Source: Methylobacterium dankookense
Lineage (GTDB): Bacteria; Pseudomonadota; Alphaproteobacteria; Rhizobiales; Beijerinckiaceae
Length of the DNA: 64,000 bases
Assembly (NCBI RefSeq): GCF_902141855.1
Contig: NZ_CABFVH010000008.1
Location: 1 to 64,000, forward strand
Direction: 5' to 3'
Made by a program: the position numbers and the translations under genes. Below, piece after piece: positions 8,334 to 17,031 of this stretch; the first letter of the stretch is position 1, and each line of letters opens with the position of its first letter. Under the pieces are notes generated by a model. That model was not told the DNA's origin, did not search any database, and saw only the letters and a list, made by a program, of their open reading frames with translations.

Positions 8334-9113
8334 TCAGATCGCGGCCGCGGGATCCGAATCCTCGTCCCGGCGCTCCGCATCGCGGCGGCCGGGCCGGCGC
8401 CGGTCGAGGAAGGCGCGGCCGAGGGCGCGGAAGGGCGCCGTGAGGCGGCGCGCATCCTCGGCCCGCTCCATGAAGCGCTCGCCGTTGCGGATCTCCTTGT
8501 CGAGCCGCGCCATGGTGCGGGCGAGCGCCGGGTCGTCGTCCTCCAGCCAGGTCTCGGTCACCCGCGCGAAGGCGATGACGAGGCCCTGCAGCTTCAGGCG
8601 GCCGAGCGGCCCCTCCGTGTCGATGCCGGCCGCGGCCAGCATGTAGCGGTGCGAATTCAGCATCACGCCGTTCAGCGCCAGCATGGAGAGCGGGTCGCCG
8701 CGCAGGGCGTAGGAGATGCGGCGCAGGGCCGGCTTATAGGGCGTCATCGCGTCGAGGCGGCGCATCAGCACGTCGAACAGGCGCTCGCGGGCCGGCTCGT
8801 CGGCGAGGTCGGAATTGTCCTCCGCCAGCACCGCCCGGTCGATCATCCGGGCGAGGCCGCCGAGGATCGCGCCCTTCGAGGGGTAGAACTCGCGCAGGTC
8901 CGCCAGCGTCAGGTCGGCCTCGCGGGCGACGTCGCCGATCTCGATGTCGTTCCAGGGCTGCTCGGCGGCAAGCCGCATCAGCGCCTCGACCGCGGCCTCG
9001 CGCGGGTTGAGCTTCGGCGCGCCCTGCGCCGGTCCGCTCTCCTTGGCCGCGCCGTCCCGGGCCGTGCCCTTGCCAGCGGCCTTCCGGCCCTTGGGGCTCG
9101 CGCTCTCGCTCAT
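8334..9113 (-). CDS. TetR-family transcriptional regulator
   Basis: The 259-residue protein has a Lys/Ala-rich N-terminal tail and then a TetR-type helix-turn-helix (NDIEIGDVAREADLTLADLREFYPSKGAIL, about 54-83). The C-terminal helical domain contains RISYALRGDPLSMLALNG and the tail RLDKEIRNGERFMERAEDARR. The same tail style occurs in a group of Rhizobiales TetR proteins of unknown target. It is convergent with the receiver gene, with stops five bases apart. No operator is obvious. Confidence 0.78.
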   Translation of the reverse strand: MSESASPKGRKAAGKGTARDGAAKESGPAQGAPKLNPREAAVEALMRLAAEQPWNDIEIGDVAREADLTLADLREFYPSKGAILGGLARMIDRAVLAEDNSDLADEPARERLFDVLMRRLDAMTPYKPALRRISYALRGDPLSMLALNGVMLNSHRYMLAAAGIDTEGPLGRLKLQGLVIAFARVTETWLEDDDPALARTMARLDKEIRNGERFMERAEDARRLTAPFRALGRAFLDRRRPGRRDAERRDEDSDPAAAI

Positions 9114-9190
9114 CGAATCCGACGCTCCTTCGATCGCTTCCCGGGGAATCTAGGGGCGCGCGCGGCGGATTTCGAGCCGGCCGCCTCGCG

Positions 9191-10378
9191 TCAGGGCGTC
9201 GCCGCCGCGATGGCGGCCTTCACCACGGGGGCCGCCGGCACCGAATGCTCCCAGAAGCGGCCGGTGCGGCCCTTCGCGTAGCCCGCGTCGTAGAGCGCGC
9301 GCATGTAGGCGGTGTCGAAGCCGCGGGCCGCGGTCGCGCTCGGGGCGGCCTCGTCGATATAGGTGAGGTTGAAGCCGATGTGGTTGGCGCGGGCGAAGGC
9401 ATAGGTGGTGGTCAGCGTGGCGCGGCTGCGGGCCCGGCTCGCCGTGGTGAAGGAGCGCTCGACGATCGAGAGCGTGTTGTTGCGGGTCACGTCGAATTCG
9501 GGCTCCAGGCGCCCGTTGATCACCACGTAGATGTCGGCCTTGCCGGCGGTGCGCAGGCGGCCTTCGCGCACGAGCAGCGCCTGGGGCAGGGTGAAGACCG
9601 GCGTCACCACCGAGCCGTCCACATGAAGCTCCTGGAAGCGCGCGTCGCCGGCGGTCACGTCGATGAGCTGGGGCGGGAAGACCGCCGGCACGCTGGCCGA
9701 GGCGGTGAGCACGTCGCGGAACAGCTCGACCGCGTTCGGCGCGCCGCTCGCGGCGATGGCGCCCATGTTCCAGATCACGGCGCGCTGCGAATCGAGGTTC
9801 GCGGTCACGACGAGGAGGCGCCGCCCCTTGGCATGCTCGGCCGCCACCGCCGTGAGCAGGTCCGCCGTCACGTAGCGGCCGATCAGGTCGCGCAGGCGCC
9901 CGTCGCCGAACAGGCCAGAGCCGAACAGCACGTTGGTGATGTCGGGCGACTGGACCAGCGTCGCGGCGACGCCGCTCGTGTAGAACTCGGTGAGATAGGC
10001 GTCGTAGGCCGGGCCGAGGAAGGCGAAGGGCGCGATCAGGGCGCCGGTGCTGACGCCCGAGACCATGGTGAAGTCCGGCCGCGTGCCCGAGGCGGTCCAG
10101 CCGTTGAGGATGCCGGCGCCGTAGGCGCCGTCCCCGCCGCCGCCCGAGAGGGCGAGGTAGCTGAAGCCGCGCTTCGCTTCCTGCCGCGCGGCGAGCGCCG
10201 TGAAGGTCTCGACCGAGGCGTCGGAATAGATCCGGGCCTCGGGGATGCCCGGCACCGAGGCGAGCGCCGCCTGATTCGCGGTGTAGGGGATGCGCGGCAG
10301 CGACGAGCAGGCGGCCGCCTGCGCCGCGAGCCCGAGGGCGAGAAGGGCGCGGAAACCCCAGGAGCGACGCACCGTCAT
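9191..10378 (-). CDS. Patatin-like phospholipase, predicted lipoprotein
   Basis: The 395-residue protein begins with a lipoprotein signal (ALLALGLAAQAAAC, Cys24 as the lipidation site). The patatin domain shows an oxyanion-hole segment GGGGDGAYGAG (79-89), the nucleophile motif GVSTG with Ser110, and the dyad Asp in HVDGSVV. Such enzymes hydrolyse acyl lipids with a Ser-Asp dyad. The chosen start, at 10378, gives a standard lipoprotein leader; longer in-frame versions lack one. Outer-membrane or periplasmic location is inferred from the lipobox. It appears monocistronic. Confidence 0.83.
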   Translation of the reverse strand: MTVRRSWGFRALLALGLAAQAAACSSLPRIPYTANQAALASVPGIPEARIYSDASVETFTALAARQEAKRGFSYLALSGGGGDGAYGAGILNGWTASGTRPDFTMVSGVSTGALIAPFAFLGPAYDAYLTEFYTSGVAATLVQSPDITNVLFGSGLFGDGRLRDLIGRYVTADLLTAVAAEHAKGRRLLVVTANLDSQRAVIWNMGAIAASGAPNAVELFRDVLTASASVPAVFPPQLIDVTAGDARFQELHVDGSVVTPVFTLPQALLVREGRLRTAGKADIYVVINGRLEPEFDVTRNNTLSIVERSFTTASRARSRATLTTTYAFARANHIGFNLTYIDEAAPSATAARGFDTAYMRALYDAGYAKGRTGRFWEHSVPAAPVVKAAIAAATP

Positions 10379-10555
10379 CGATCGTGTCTCGAAGCCTGTC
10401 CGCGGTCCGTGCCGGGCTGGGGGAAGCTTGGGCATTGCGCCCGCAACCGTCAATGAACGGTGCGGCTGCACTTGTGTTCCGCCGCCGCCTGTTGCCCCCG
10501 CACCTCGCAGAGGCTCCACCGCCGCAGGGTTAATTTCACGTGAAAACCGGCCGAT

Positions 10556-11812
10556 TCAGGGCCGGGCCAGAGCCAGCCCCTTGAGGTCGAAGGCGGCGTC
10601 CGCGGCCTGTTTCGGCGTGAGCGGGGTGCCGGCCGCGATCAGGCGGCGGGCGATCATGTGGTCGCCCGCCCGGTTCACGGATTCCACCGCGGCGAGGCGA
10701 TCCTCGCGGAAGCGGAAGACCGAGAAGGCGTTGCCGTCGCCGCGGCGCACCGCCTCGTCGCCCGGCGCGGCGAGGCCCGCGATCTGCAGCTTGTTCGGGC
10801 CCTGGTCGCTCCAGAACCAGGGCACCGCGTCGTAGGCGGCGGGCCTTCCGGTGAGCCGGGCGGCGAGCGCGCGCCCCTGATCGATGGCGTTCTGCACGGA
10901 TTCGATCCGCACCGTCCCGTCCGCCGCGAGGCCGCGGGCGAAGCGGGTGGGGAAGCGCGCGCAATCGCCGATCGCCGAGATGGACGGATCCTGCGTGGCG
11001 AGCAGCGCGTCGACCCGGATGCCGTCCGCCGCCGCGAGCCCGGCCGCGGATGCGATCTCCTGGTTCGGCAGCACGCCGATGCCGACGAGGACGAGGTCGG
11101 CCGGCACCGCGCTTCCATCGGCGAGGCGCAGGCCGACGGCGCGCCCCGCCTCGCCGAGGATCTCCGACACCCCGGCATCGAACGCGAAGGCGACGCCCGC
11201 CTCCCTATGGGCGGCGCGGAAGAAGGCGCCCATCTCGGCCGAGACCGCCCGCGCCATCGGCCGGGCCGCGGCCTCGACCACGGTCACGTGCAATCCCCGC
11301 GCGGCGGCGACGGCGGCGAATTCGAGCCCGATGAAGCCCGCCCCCACCACGGCGACGCGGCCCACCCGCGCGAGATCCACCTTCAGCGCGTCGGCATCGG
11401 CGAGGCCGCGCAACTGGCGTACGCCGTCGAGATCGGCGCCCGGCACCGGCAGCGGCCGGTTCCGCGATCCGGTGGCCAGGATCAGGTGGTCGTAGGGGAC
11501 GGGCCCGTCATCGGTCAGCAGGCGGCGCCCGGCGCGGTCGATCGCCTCGGCGCGCAGCGAGGGCCGGTAGGCGATGCGGTGCTCGGCGAGGAAGGCGGCG
11601 GGCCGGAGCGCCAGCCCCTCCGCGTCGGTCTTGCCCGCGAGATAGGCCTTCGAGAGGGGCGGGCGCTGGTAGGGCAGCCAGGGCTCGTCGCCGACGAGGG
11701 TCAGCGGACCGGCATGGCCCGCCTCCCGCAGCGAGGCCGCCGCCTGGAAGCCGGCCTGGCCGGCGCCGAGGATGACGATGCCGGCTTCCGTCGCCGGGAC
11801 GTCCGCGCTCAC
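10556..11812 (-). CDS. FAD-dependent NAD(P)H:ferredoxin/rubredoxin-type reductase
   Basis: The 418-residue flavoprotein has an N-terminal FAD Rossmann motif (IVILGAGQAGFQAAASL), the central NAD motif (VAVVGAGFIGLEFA), ATGSRNRPLPVPG, and the second FAD contact AIGDCARF. The C-terminal reductase domain (VPWFWSDQGPNKLQIAG) is the type found in putidaredoxin, rhodocoxin and biphenyl-dioxygenase ferredoxin reductases. The partner ferredoxin is not in view. Its GTG start overlaps the stop of the CbbR/QscR-type regulator by GTGA, so it is co-translated with that regulator. Whether it shares any function with the adjacent carbon-metabolism operon is unknown. Confidence 0.85.
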   Translation of the reverse strand: MSADVPATEAGIVILGAGQAGFQAAASLREAGHAGPLTLVGDEPWLPYQRPPLSKAYLAGKTDAEGLALRPAAFLAEHRIAYRPSLRAEAIDRAGRRLLTDDGPVPYDHLILATGSRNRPLPVPGADLDGVRQLRGLADADALKVDLARVGRVAVVGAGFIGLEFAAVAAARGLHVTVVEAAARPMARAVSAEMGAFFRAAHREAGVAFAFDAGVSEILGEAGRAVGLRLADGSAVPADLVLVGIGVLPNQEIASAAGLAAADGIRVDALLATQDPSISAIGDCARFPTRFARGLAADGTVRIESVQNAIDQGRALAARLTGRPAAYDAVPWFWSDQGPNKLQIAGLAAPGDEAVRRGDGNAFSVFRFREDRLAAVESVNRAGDHMIARRLIAAGTPLTPKQAADAAFDLKGLALARP

Positions 11813-12756
11813 TCCGCGGCCCCGGCCGACAGGGCCTTCACGGCCTCGAGTTGCGGCAGGCAGCGCGGGCCCTCCTTGACGAGGTAGGACCAGAACGCGG
11901 AGGCGGCCGGGCCCAGCACCTTGTCGGCCCGGCGCACCACGTACCAGTCGCGCCGGATCGGCAGGCCCTGCACATCGAGGAGCACGAGGCGCCCGCTGAC
12001 CACCTCAGCCGCCACGGTGTGGGCGGAGAGGAGCGCGATGCCAAGGCCGGCCATCACCGCCTGCTTGATCGTCTCGTTCGAGCCGGAATCGATGCCGAGC
12101 TTCGCCCGCCGGATGATGATGCCGCTGACGAACTCCTCGAACACGGTGCGCGTGCCCGAGCCCTCCTCGCGGACGAAGAAGGCCTGCTCGGCGAGCTCCG
12201 CTTTCGGGACGTCGCGCCGGCCGGCGAGCGGATGGCCCGGCGCCGCGATCAGGACGAGGGGATGCGGCCCGAAGGTCTCGGCCTCGATGGCGAAGTCCCG
12301 GGGCGGCCGGCCCATGATCGCGAAATCGATCTCGTAGTTGCGCAAAGCCTCGACCGTCTCGCCGCGGTTGCGCACCGAGAGGTTGATCTCGACGCCCGGA
12401 TGCCGCTCGACGAAGCCGGCGATCACCTGCGGCGCGAAGTACTTGGCGGTGGAGACCACGCCCATGGCGACGCGCCCGCCCGCGCCGCCCTTCAGGGTGC
12501 GCAGCCGGTCGGCGCAGGTCTCCAGAACCGTGTTGATGCTGTCGATGGCCCAGAGCATCTCGCGGCCCGCATCGGTCGGCTTCAGGCCGTTCGGCGTGCG
12601 GTCGAACAGGAGGAGCCCGGCCTCCTCCTCAAGCTGGCGGATGCGCGCGTAGAGCGCGGCCGAGGTCACGTTCAGTTCCTGTGCCGCCCGGGTCATGGTG
12701 CCGAGCCGGGCGACCGCGGCCACGGCCTGGAGTTGCTTGAGGGACAGGTTGCGCAT
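11809..12756 (-). CDS. cbbR: LysR-type regulator, CbbR/QscR group
   Basis: The 315-residue protein carries an N-terminal helix-turn-helix (LSLKQLQAVAAVARLGTM, then VTSAALYARIRQLEEE) and a C-terminal effector domain with RNRGETVEALRNYEIDFAIMGRPP. That segment, and the divergent position next to fbp-prk, are typical of CbbR, which activates Calvin-cycle operons. In Methylobacterium extorquens the CbbR homologue QscR controls serine-cycle genes and responds to ribulose-1,5-bisphosphate made by phosphoribulokinase. The gene could be either type; neighbourhood favours local control of the operon starting at fbp. A T-N11-A box lies in the shared promoter region. Confidence 0.82.
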   Translation of the reverse strand: MRNLSLKQLQAVAAVARLGTMTRAAQELNVTSAALYARIRQLEEEAGLLLFDRTPNGLKPTDAGREMLWAIDSINTVLETCADRLRTLKGGAGGRVAMGVVSTAKYFAPQVIAGFVERHPGVEINLSVRNRGETVEALRNYEIDFAIMGRPPRDFAIEAETFGPHPLVLIAAPGHPLAGRRDVPKAELAEQAFFVREEGSGTRTVFEEFVSGIIIRRAKLGIDSGSNETIKQAVMAGLGIALLSAHTVAAEVVSGRLVLLDVQGLPIRRDWYVVRRADKVLGPAASAFWSYLVKEGPRCLPQLEAVKALSAGAAE

Positions 12757-12796
12757 GCTTCGGTTCTAGTTTTTTTGTAAGGAGCCGCAAGTTATT

Positions 12797-12809
12797 TTAG
12801 AATTCTTGA
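12797..12809. promoter_or_regulatory. Candidate CbbR/QscR operator (T-N11-A) in divergent promoter
   Basis: TTAGAATTCTTGA fits the LysR consensus T-N11-A around a GAATTC palindrome. It lies 41 bases before the regulator's start codon, inside an AT-rich island (about 12765-12813) that stands out from its GC-rich flanks. The island separates the regulator from the fbp operon. Binding is inferred. Confidence 0.5.
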
Positions 12810-12945
12810 GCTAGGCCGTTCCTGCCTCTGGCGATCCGGCCGCAACGCGCGGTATCATCCTTCGACGGCTCCGGTTAGACGTCTCGCTCGTGGGCGGGGC
12901 CGGTGGGCCTTGCGCGGAATGGATAGCTGGATCGAGGGCGGGCCG

Positions 12946-14004
12946 ATGGCGGCAGGATCTCTGGAGGTCGGATCGCGTCTGGACGCGTGCCTCGCGCAGG
13001 CGGTGGCCGGCGACCCCGCGCTGAAGGACACGGCGGCGGTGGTGGCGGCGATCGCGGGGGCCGCGATCACGATCAGCGAGGTCATCGGCCGCGGGGCGCT
13101 CGGCGGCGACCTCGCCGCGGCGGGCGGCCAGAACAGCGACGGCGACGTGCAGAAGGCCCTCGACGTGATCGCGCACCAGCGCGTCACCGAGGCGCTGCAG
13201 GCCGCGCCCGTGGCCGAGGTCGCCTCGGAGGAGGCCGACGAGGTGATGCGCCTGAATCCGGGCGCGCCGCTCGCGGTGGCGATCGACCCGCTCGACGGCT
13301 CGTCGAATATCGGCGTCAACATGGCGGTCGGCACGATCTTCGGCATCCGCCCGGCGGTGCAGGACGATGCGAACCCGCTCGCCTCCTTCACGAGCCCGGG
13401 CACGGCGCAGCTCGCCGCCGGCTTCGTCACCTACGGCCCGGCCACCGCCCTCGTCCTCACCCTGGGGCAGGGCACCCAGATCTACGTGCTCGACCGCGCG
13501 GAGGGCGCCTTCCGCCTGACCCACCCGCAGCTCGACGTGCCGGTCTCGGCCAAGGAATACGCGATCAACGCCTCGAACGCGCGGCACTGGGAGCCGCCGA
13601 TCAAGGCCTTCGTCGAGGATTGCCTGCGCGGTGCGGATGGCCCGCGCGACAAGGACTTCAACATGCGCTGGCTCGGCTCGCTGGTGGCGGATGCCCAGCG
13701 CGTGCTGCTGCGCGGCGGCGTGTTCCTCTATCCCGGCGACCAGCGCAAGGGCTACGCGCAGGGGCGCCTGCGCCTCCTCTACGAGGCGGCGCCCATCGCC
13801 CTGCTGATGGAGCAGGCCGGCGCCGGCGCCACCGACGGCGAGCGCCGCATCCTCGACATCGAGGCGACCGGCGTCCACGAGCGCGTGCCGCTGGTGTTCG
13901 GCTCGGTCGAGGAGGTCGAGTGCGTCGCCAAGTATTTCGGCGGGCGCAACCACGCTGCCGGCCGCTCGCCGCTCTTCGGCCAGCGCGGCCTGATGCGCAG
14001 CTAG
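12946..14004 (+). CDS. fbp: Class I fructose-1,6-bisphosphatase
   Basis: The protein is about 352 residues with the FBPase signature: the metal-binding segment EVASEEADEV, then VAIDPLDGSSNIGVN, and the downstream FNMRWLGSLVADAQRVLLRGG. The enzyme removes phosphate 1 from fructose-1,6-bisphosphate in gluconeogenesis and in the regenerative Calvin pathway, where it is called CbbF and may also act on sedoheptulose-1,7-bisphosphate. I chose the ATG at 12946 because GAGGG lies seven bases upstream; an ATG at 12919 is a possible alternative. It heads a + strand operon with prk, rpe and cbbY and is divergent from the LysR regulator. Confidence 0.92.
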   Translation: MAAGSLEVGSRLDACLAQAVAGDPALKDTAAVVAAIAGAAITISEVIGRGALGGDLAAAGGQNSDGDVQKALDVIAHQRVTEALQAAPVAEVASEEADEVMRLNPGAPLAVAIDPLDGSSNIGVNMAVGTIFGIRPAVQDDANPLASFTSPGTAQLAAGFVTYGPATALVLTLGQGTQIYVLDRAEGAFRLTHPQLDVPVSAKEYAINASNARHWEPPIKAFVEDCLRGADGPRDKDFNMRWLGSLVADAQRVLLRGGVFLYPGDQRKGYAQGRLRLLYEAAPIALLMEQAGAGATDGERRILDIEATGVHERVPLVFGSVEEVECVAKYFGGRNHAAGRSPLFGQRGLMRS

Positions 14005-14027
14005 GCCGGGCACCGTTCGTTTTAAGG

Positions 14028-14888
14028 ATGTCGGCGCGTCACCCCATCATCTCGGTCACCGGCTCCTCGGGGGCCGGGACCACCTCGGTCCGCAACACCT
14101 TCGAGCAGATCTTCCGCCGGGAGGACGTCAGCGCGGTCTATATCGAGGGCGACGGCTTCCACGCCTTCGACCGCGAGACCATGCGCGCGATGATGGCCCG
14201 CGAGCCGACGCTGAGCCACTTCGCGCCGCGGGCCAACCTCCTGCCGGAGCTGGAGGAGGTGTTCCGCAGCTACGGCGAGTCCGGCACCGGCCGCACGCGG
14301 CACTACGCCCACGACGCGCACGACGCCGCCCGCTACGGCACCCCGGAGGGCACCTTCTCGGCCTGGGAGGACTTCCCGCCGGGCTCGGACCTGCTGTTCT
14401 ACGAGGGCCTGCACGGCTGCGTGGTCGATTCAAGCGTGGACATCGCCCGCTATCCCGATCTCAAGATCGGCGTGGTGCCGGTGATCAACCTCGAGTGGAT
14501 CCAGAAGCTGCACCGCGACCGCTCGTTCCGCGGCTACTCGACCGAGGCCGTCACCGACGTGATCCTGCGGCGGATGCCCGACTACGTGCAGACGATCTGC
14601 CCGCAATTCTCGTGGACGGACATCAACTTCCAGCGCGTGCCGACGGTGGACACCTCGAACCCGTTCATCGCCCGCTGGATCCCCACCGCCGACGAGTCGA
14701 TGGTCGTCATCCGGTTCAAGAGTCCGAAGGGGATCGATTTCTCCTATCTGGTCTCGATGATCCACGACAGCTTCATGAGCCGGGCGAACTCCATCGTCAT
14801 TCCGGGCGGCAAGCTCGACCTCGCGATGCAGCTCATCCTGACGCCGATCATCATGCAGCTCGTGGAGCGCAGGCGGCGGCTGGCTTGA
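14028..14888 (+). CDS. prk: Phosphoribulokinase
   Basis: The 286-residue protein has the P-loop GSSGAGTTS near residue 12 and the bacterial phosphoribulokinase pattern (IEGDGFHAFDRETM, FAPRANLLPELEEVF, LLFYEGLHGC, then KIGVVPVINLEWIQKLHRD). It phosphorylates ribulose-5-phosphate to ribulose-1,5-bisphosphate. The start at 14028 follows TAAGGA and lies 23 bases after the fbp stop. Without a RuBisCO gene nearby, its product may serve as a signal for a QscR-type regulator, a role shown for this enzyme in M. extorquens. RuBisCO could still be encoded elsewhere in this genome. Confidence 0.95.
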   Translation: MSARHPIISVTGSSGAGTTSVRNTFEQIFRREDVSAVYIEGDGFHAFDRETMRAMMAREPTLSHFAPRANLLPELEEVFRSYGESGTGRTRHYAHDAHDAARYGTPEGTFSAWEDFPPGSDLLFYEGLHGCVVDSSVDIARYPDLKIGVVPVINLEWIQKLHRDRSFRGYSTEAVTDVILRRMPDYVQTICPQFSWTDINFQRVPTVDTSNPFIARWIPTADESMVVIRFKSPKGIDFSYLVSMIHDSFMSRANSIVIPGGKLDLAMQLILTPIIMQLVERRRRLA

Positions 14889-15052
14889 GGGCGGCCCGGT
14901 CGCTATGGCTGCCGGCATCCGGGCGGATCGGCGACTCTCCCCCTCACGATGAGGTCGCGGGTGGGAATGGGCGCATCCCGCGACACCCGGCCAGCGCCGA
15001 GGCCCCTCCCCGCGCGGGATCGGACCCTATCTGAACCTCTGGAAGACCTGAC

Positions 15053-15745
15053 ATGACGACCCGCCCCCTCATCGCCCCCTCGATCCTCTCCGCCGACTTC
15101 TCGCGGCTCGGCGAGGAGACGCGCGCGGTCGCCGAGGCCGGGGGCGACTGGATCCATCTCGATGTGATGGACGGGCATTTCGTGCCCAACATCACCTTCG
15201 GGCCGCCGGTGGTGAAGGCGCTGCGGCCCCACACGGACAAGTTCTTCGACGTGCACCTGATGATCGCGCCGGCCGATCCCTATCTCGCGGCCTTCGCGGA
15301 GGCGGGCGCCGACGGCATCACCGTCCATGTCGAGGCCGGGCCCCACATCCACCGCTCGCTCCAGACCATCCGAGCGCTAGGCAAGCGCGCGGGCGTAGCG
15401 CTCAACCCCGGCACCCCCGCCGCGGTGGTCGAGCCGCTCCTCGACATCGCCGACCTCGTGCTGGTGATGACGGTCAATCCCGGCTTCGGCGGGCAGAGCT
15501 TCCTGGCCAGCTCGCTCGAGACGGTGTCGCGGGTGCGCGCCATGGCGGCCGGCCGCGACATCCGCATCGAGGTCGATGGCGGCATCGACGCGACCACGGT
15601 CGAGGCCGCGGCGCGGGCGGGCGCCGACGTGTTCGTGGCCGGCAACGCGGTCTTCAAGGACGGGCCCGCGGCCTATGCCGAGCGGATCGCGGCAATCCGG
15701 AGCAGCGCCGAGGCGGCATCCGGATCCGGCCCCCTCGCATGCTGA
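15053..15745 (+). CDS. rpe: Ribulose-phosphate 3-epimerase
   Basis: The 230-residue TIM-barrel protein shows the family motifs [51 protein letters not shown] and EVDGGI, with the metal-binding His and Asp residues in place. It interconverts ribulose-5-phosphate and xylulose-5-phosphate, supplying substrate to the phosphoribulokinase encoded upstream. A 164-base gap separates it from prk, so it may have its own promoter. Its last codons overlap cbbY by seven bases. Confidence 0.95.
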   Translation: MTTRPLIAPSILSADFSRLGEETRAVAEAGGDWIHLDVMDGHFVPNITFGPPVVKALRPHTDKFFDVHLMIAPADPYLAAFAEAGADGITVHVEAGPHIHRSLQTIRALGKRAGVALNPGTPAAVVEPLLDIADLVLVMTVNPGFGGQSFLASSLETVSRVRAMAAGRDIRIEVDGGIDATTVEAAARAGADVFVAGNAVFKDGPAAYAERIAAIRSSAEAASGSGPLAC

Positions 15746-16488
15746 AGGCGCTGATCTTCGACGTCGACGGCACGCTGGCCGAGACCGAGGACCTGCACCG
15801 GCAGGCCTTCAACCGCGCCTTCGCCGAGTTCGGCCTGCCCTGGCACTGGGAGCCCGCCACCTATGCGGACCTCCTCACAGTCATGGGCGGCAAGGAGCGC
15901 CTCGCCCATTACATCGAGACGCGCTTTCCCGAGGAGGCCGCCGCCCTCCTGGCCCGCTGCCCGGAGATCCACGAGCGCAAGACGAAGGTCTACGGCGATC
16001 TGGTCGATGCCGGCCGCCTCGCCCTGCGCCCCGGCATCCGCCGCCTCATCGCCGAGGCCGGGGCCGCCGGGGTGAAACTCGCGGTCGCCACCACCACGAG
16101 CCGGCCGAATGTCGACCGCCTGATCGCGGTGAACTTCCCGGACGGCGTGCAGCCCTTCGACGTGATCGCGGCCGGCGACGAGGCGGCGCGCAAGAAGCCG
16201 GCGCCGGACGTGTTCACCCTCGCCCTGGAGCGGCTCGGCGTGCGGCCGTCCGAGGCGATCGCCGTCGAGGATTCCGCCGCCGGCATCCGCTCCGCCCTCG
16301 ATGCGGGCCTCGCCGTCATCGCCACGCGCAGCCTCTACACCGAGCGCCACTCGCTCGATGGCGCCTTCTCGGCGGTCTCCGACCTCGGCGAGCCGGACAG
16401 CCCGCACCGCCACATCGCCGGCGTGGTCTGGCCCGGCGGCGTGGTGACGCTTGCCGCGTTGAAGGACTGGCACGCCGGGCGGCCTTAA
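15739..16488 (+). CDS. cbbY: CbbY-type HAD phosphatase
   Basis: The 249-residue HAD hydrolase has motif I DVDGTLAE (nucleophile Asp8, acid/base Asp10), motif [12 protein letters not shown], motif [11 protein letters not shown] and motif [11 protein letters not shown]. The helical cap and length match CbbY. In autotrophs CbbY removes phosphate from xylulose-1,5-bisphosphate, a misfire product that inhibits RuBisCO. It is also sometimes annotated phosphoglycolate phosphatase. Its presence without RuBisCO in view suggests that either RuBisCO lies elsewhere or the enzyme clears another sugar phosphate. It overlaps rpe by seven bases. Confidence 0.85.
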   Translation: MLKALIFDVDGTLAETEDLHRQAFNRAFAEFGLPWHWEPATYADLLTVMGGKERLAHYIETRFPEEAAALLARCPEIHERKTKVYGDLVDAGRLALRPGIRRLIAEAGAAGVKLAVATTTSRPNVDRLIAVNFPDGVQPFDVIAAGDEAARKKPAPDVFTLALERLGVRPSEAIAVEDSAAGIRSALDAGLAVIATRSLYTERHSLDGAFSAVSDLGEPDSPHRHIAGVVWPGGVVTLAALKDWHAGRP

Positions 16489-16599
16489 GAATATTCGCAA
16501 CCCGGCCTGTCGGCCCGCTGCAGGCGCCTTCGCTGTTGCGCAGGACAATAGTCTTCTGCAAAGTCACTCGGCGTGATTGCTGCGGGATGGACGGGCAGG

Positions 16600-17031
16600 A
16601 TGCCGGGTACGCAGGAGACCCTCTATCCGCTGGAATTCCACGTCGCCGGAACGCCGATTTCGCTCGCGGGCAGTAGCCGGTCGAAGGAGCGGTGGCGAAT
16701 GCTGGTCGGTGCGACGGCACGGGCGCGCGTTCATGAAACCGACGAGCTTGGCTTTCTCGACCGGCGCCCACTCAGTCTCACGCTCTACTATTTTCCGGCG
16801 GCAACCATGGAAGGCGATGTCGACAACATCGTGAAGCCTGTCATGGACGCACTGATCGGCATCGCCTACCTGGACGATCGGGATGTCGAGCGCGTCCTGG
16901 TCCAGAAGTTCGAGCCGGGCCTTGCCTGGGAGTTCATCGATCCGAGCAGGCAACTCGCATCGGCGCTCAATGCGGCCTTGCCTATCGTCTATATCCGCGT
17001 CGACGACGATCTGGCCTGGAGGAGGATCTGA
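16600..17031 (+). CDS. RusA-like endonuclease (Holliday-junction resolvase fold)
   Basis: The protein is about 143 residues and contains EGDVDNIVKPVMDALIGIAY followed by LDDRDV. This matches the RusA core, D-x-D-N-x-x-K-x-x-x-D-A-L with a later D-D that binds metal. RusA enzymes cut Holliday junctions and are common in prophages. Here it pairs with a restriction-fold/HEPN-like gene whose ATG shares a base with this stop (TGATG), not with phage genes. An in-frame GTG at 16573 would add nine residues. The cassette follows the cbb operon by about 110 bases and is unrelated to it. It may be a defence or mobile-element module; this is inference. Confidence 0.68.
   Translation: MPGTQETLYPLEFHVAGTPISLAGSSRSKERWRMLVGATARARVHETDELGFLDRRPLSLTLYYFPAATMEGDVDNIVKPVMDALIGIAYLDDRDVERVLVQKFEPGLAWEFIDPSRQLASALNAALPIVYIRVDDDLAWRRI

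Noticed and set aside
12757..12945. tRNA or small RNA in the AT-rich gap between the LysR gene and fbp
   Set aside because: No cloverleaf or terminator; a regulatory region explains it better.
16600..17031. Prophage origin of the RusA-like gene
   Set aside because: No other phage gene, integrase or attachment site is visible nearby, and the gene pairs with a restriction-fold protein.
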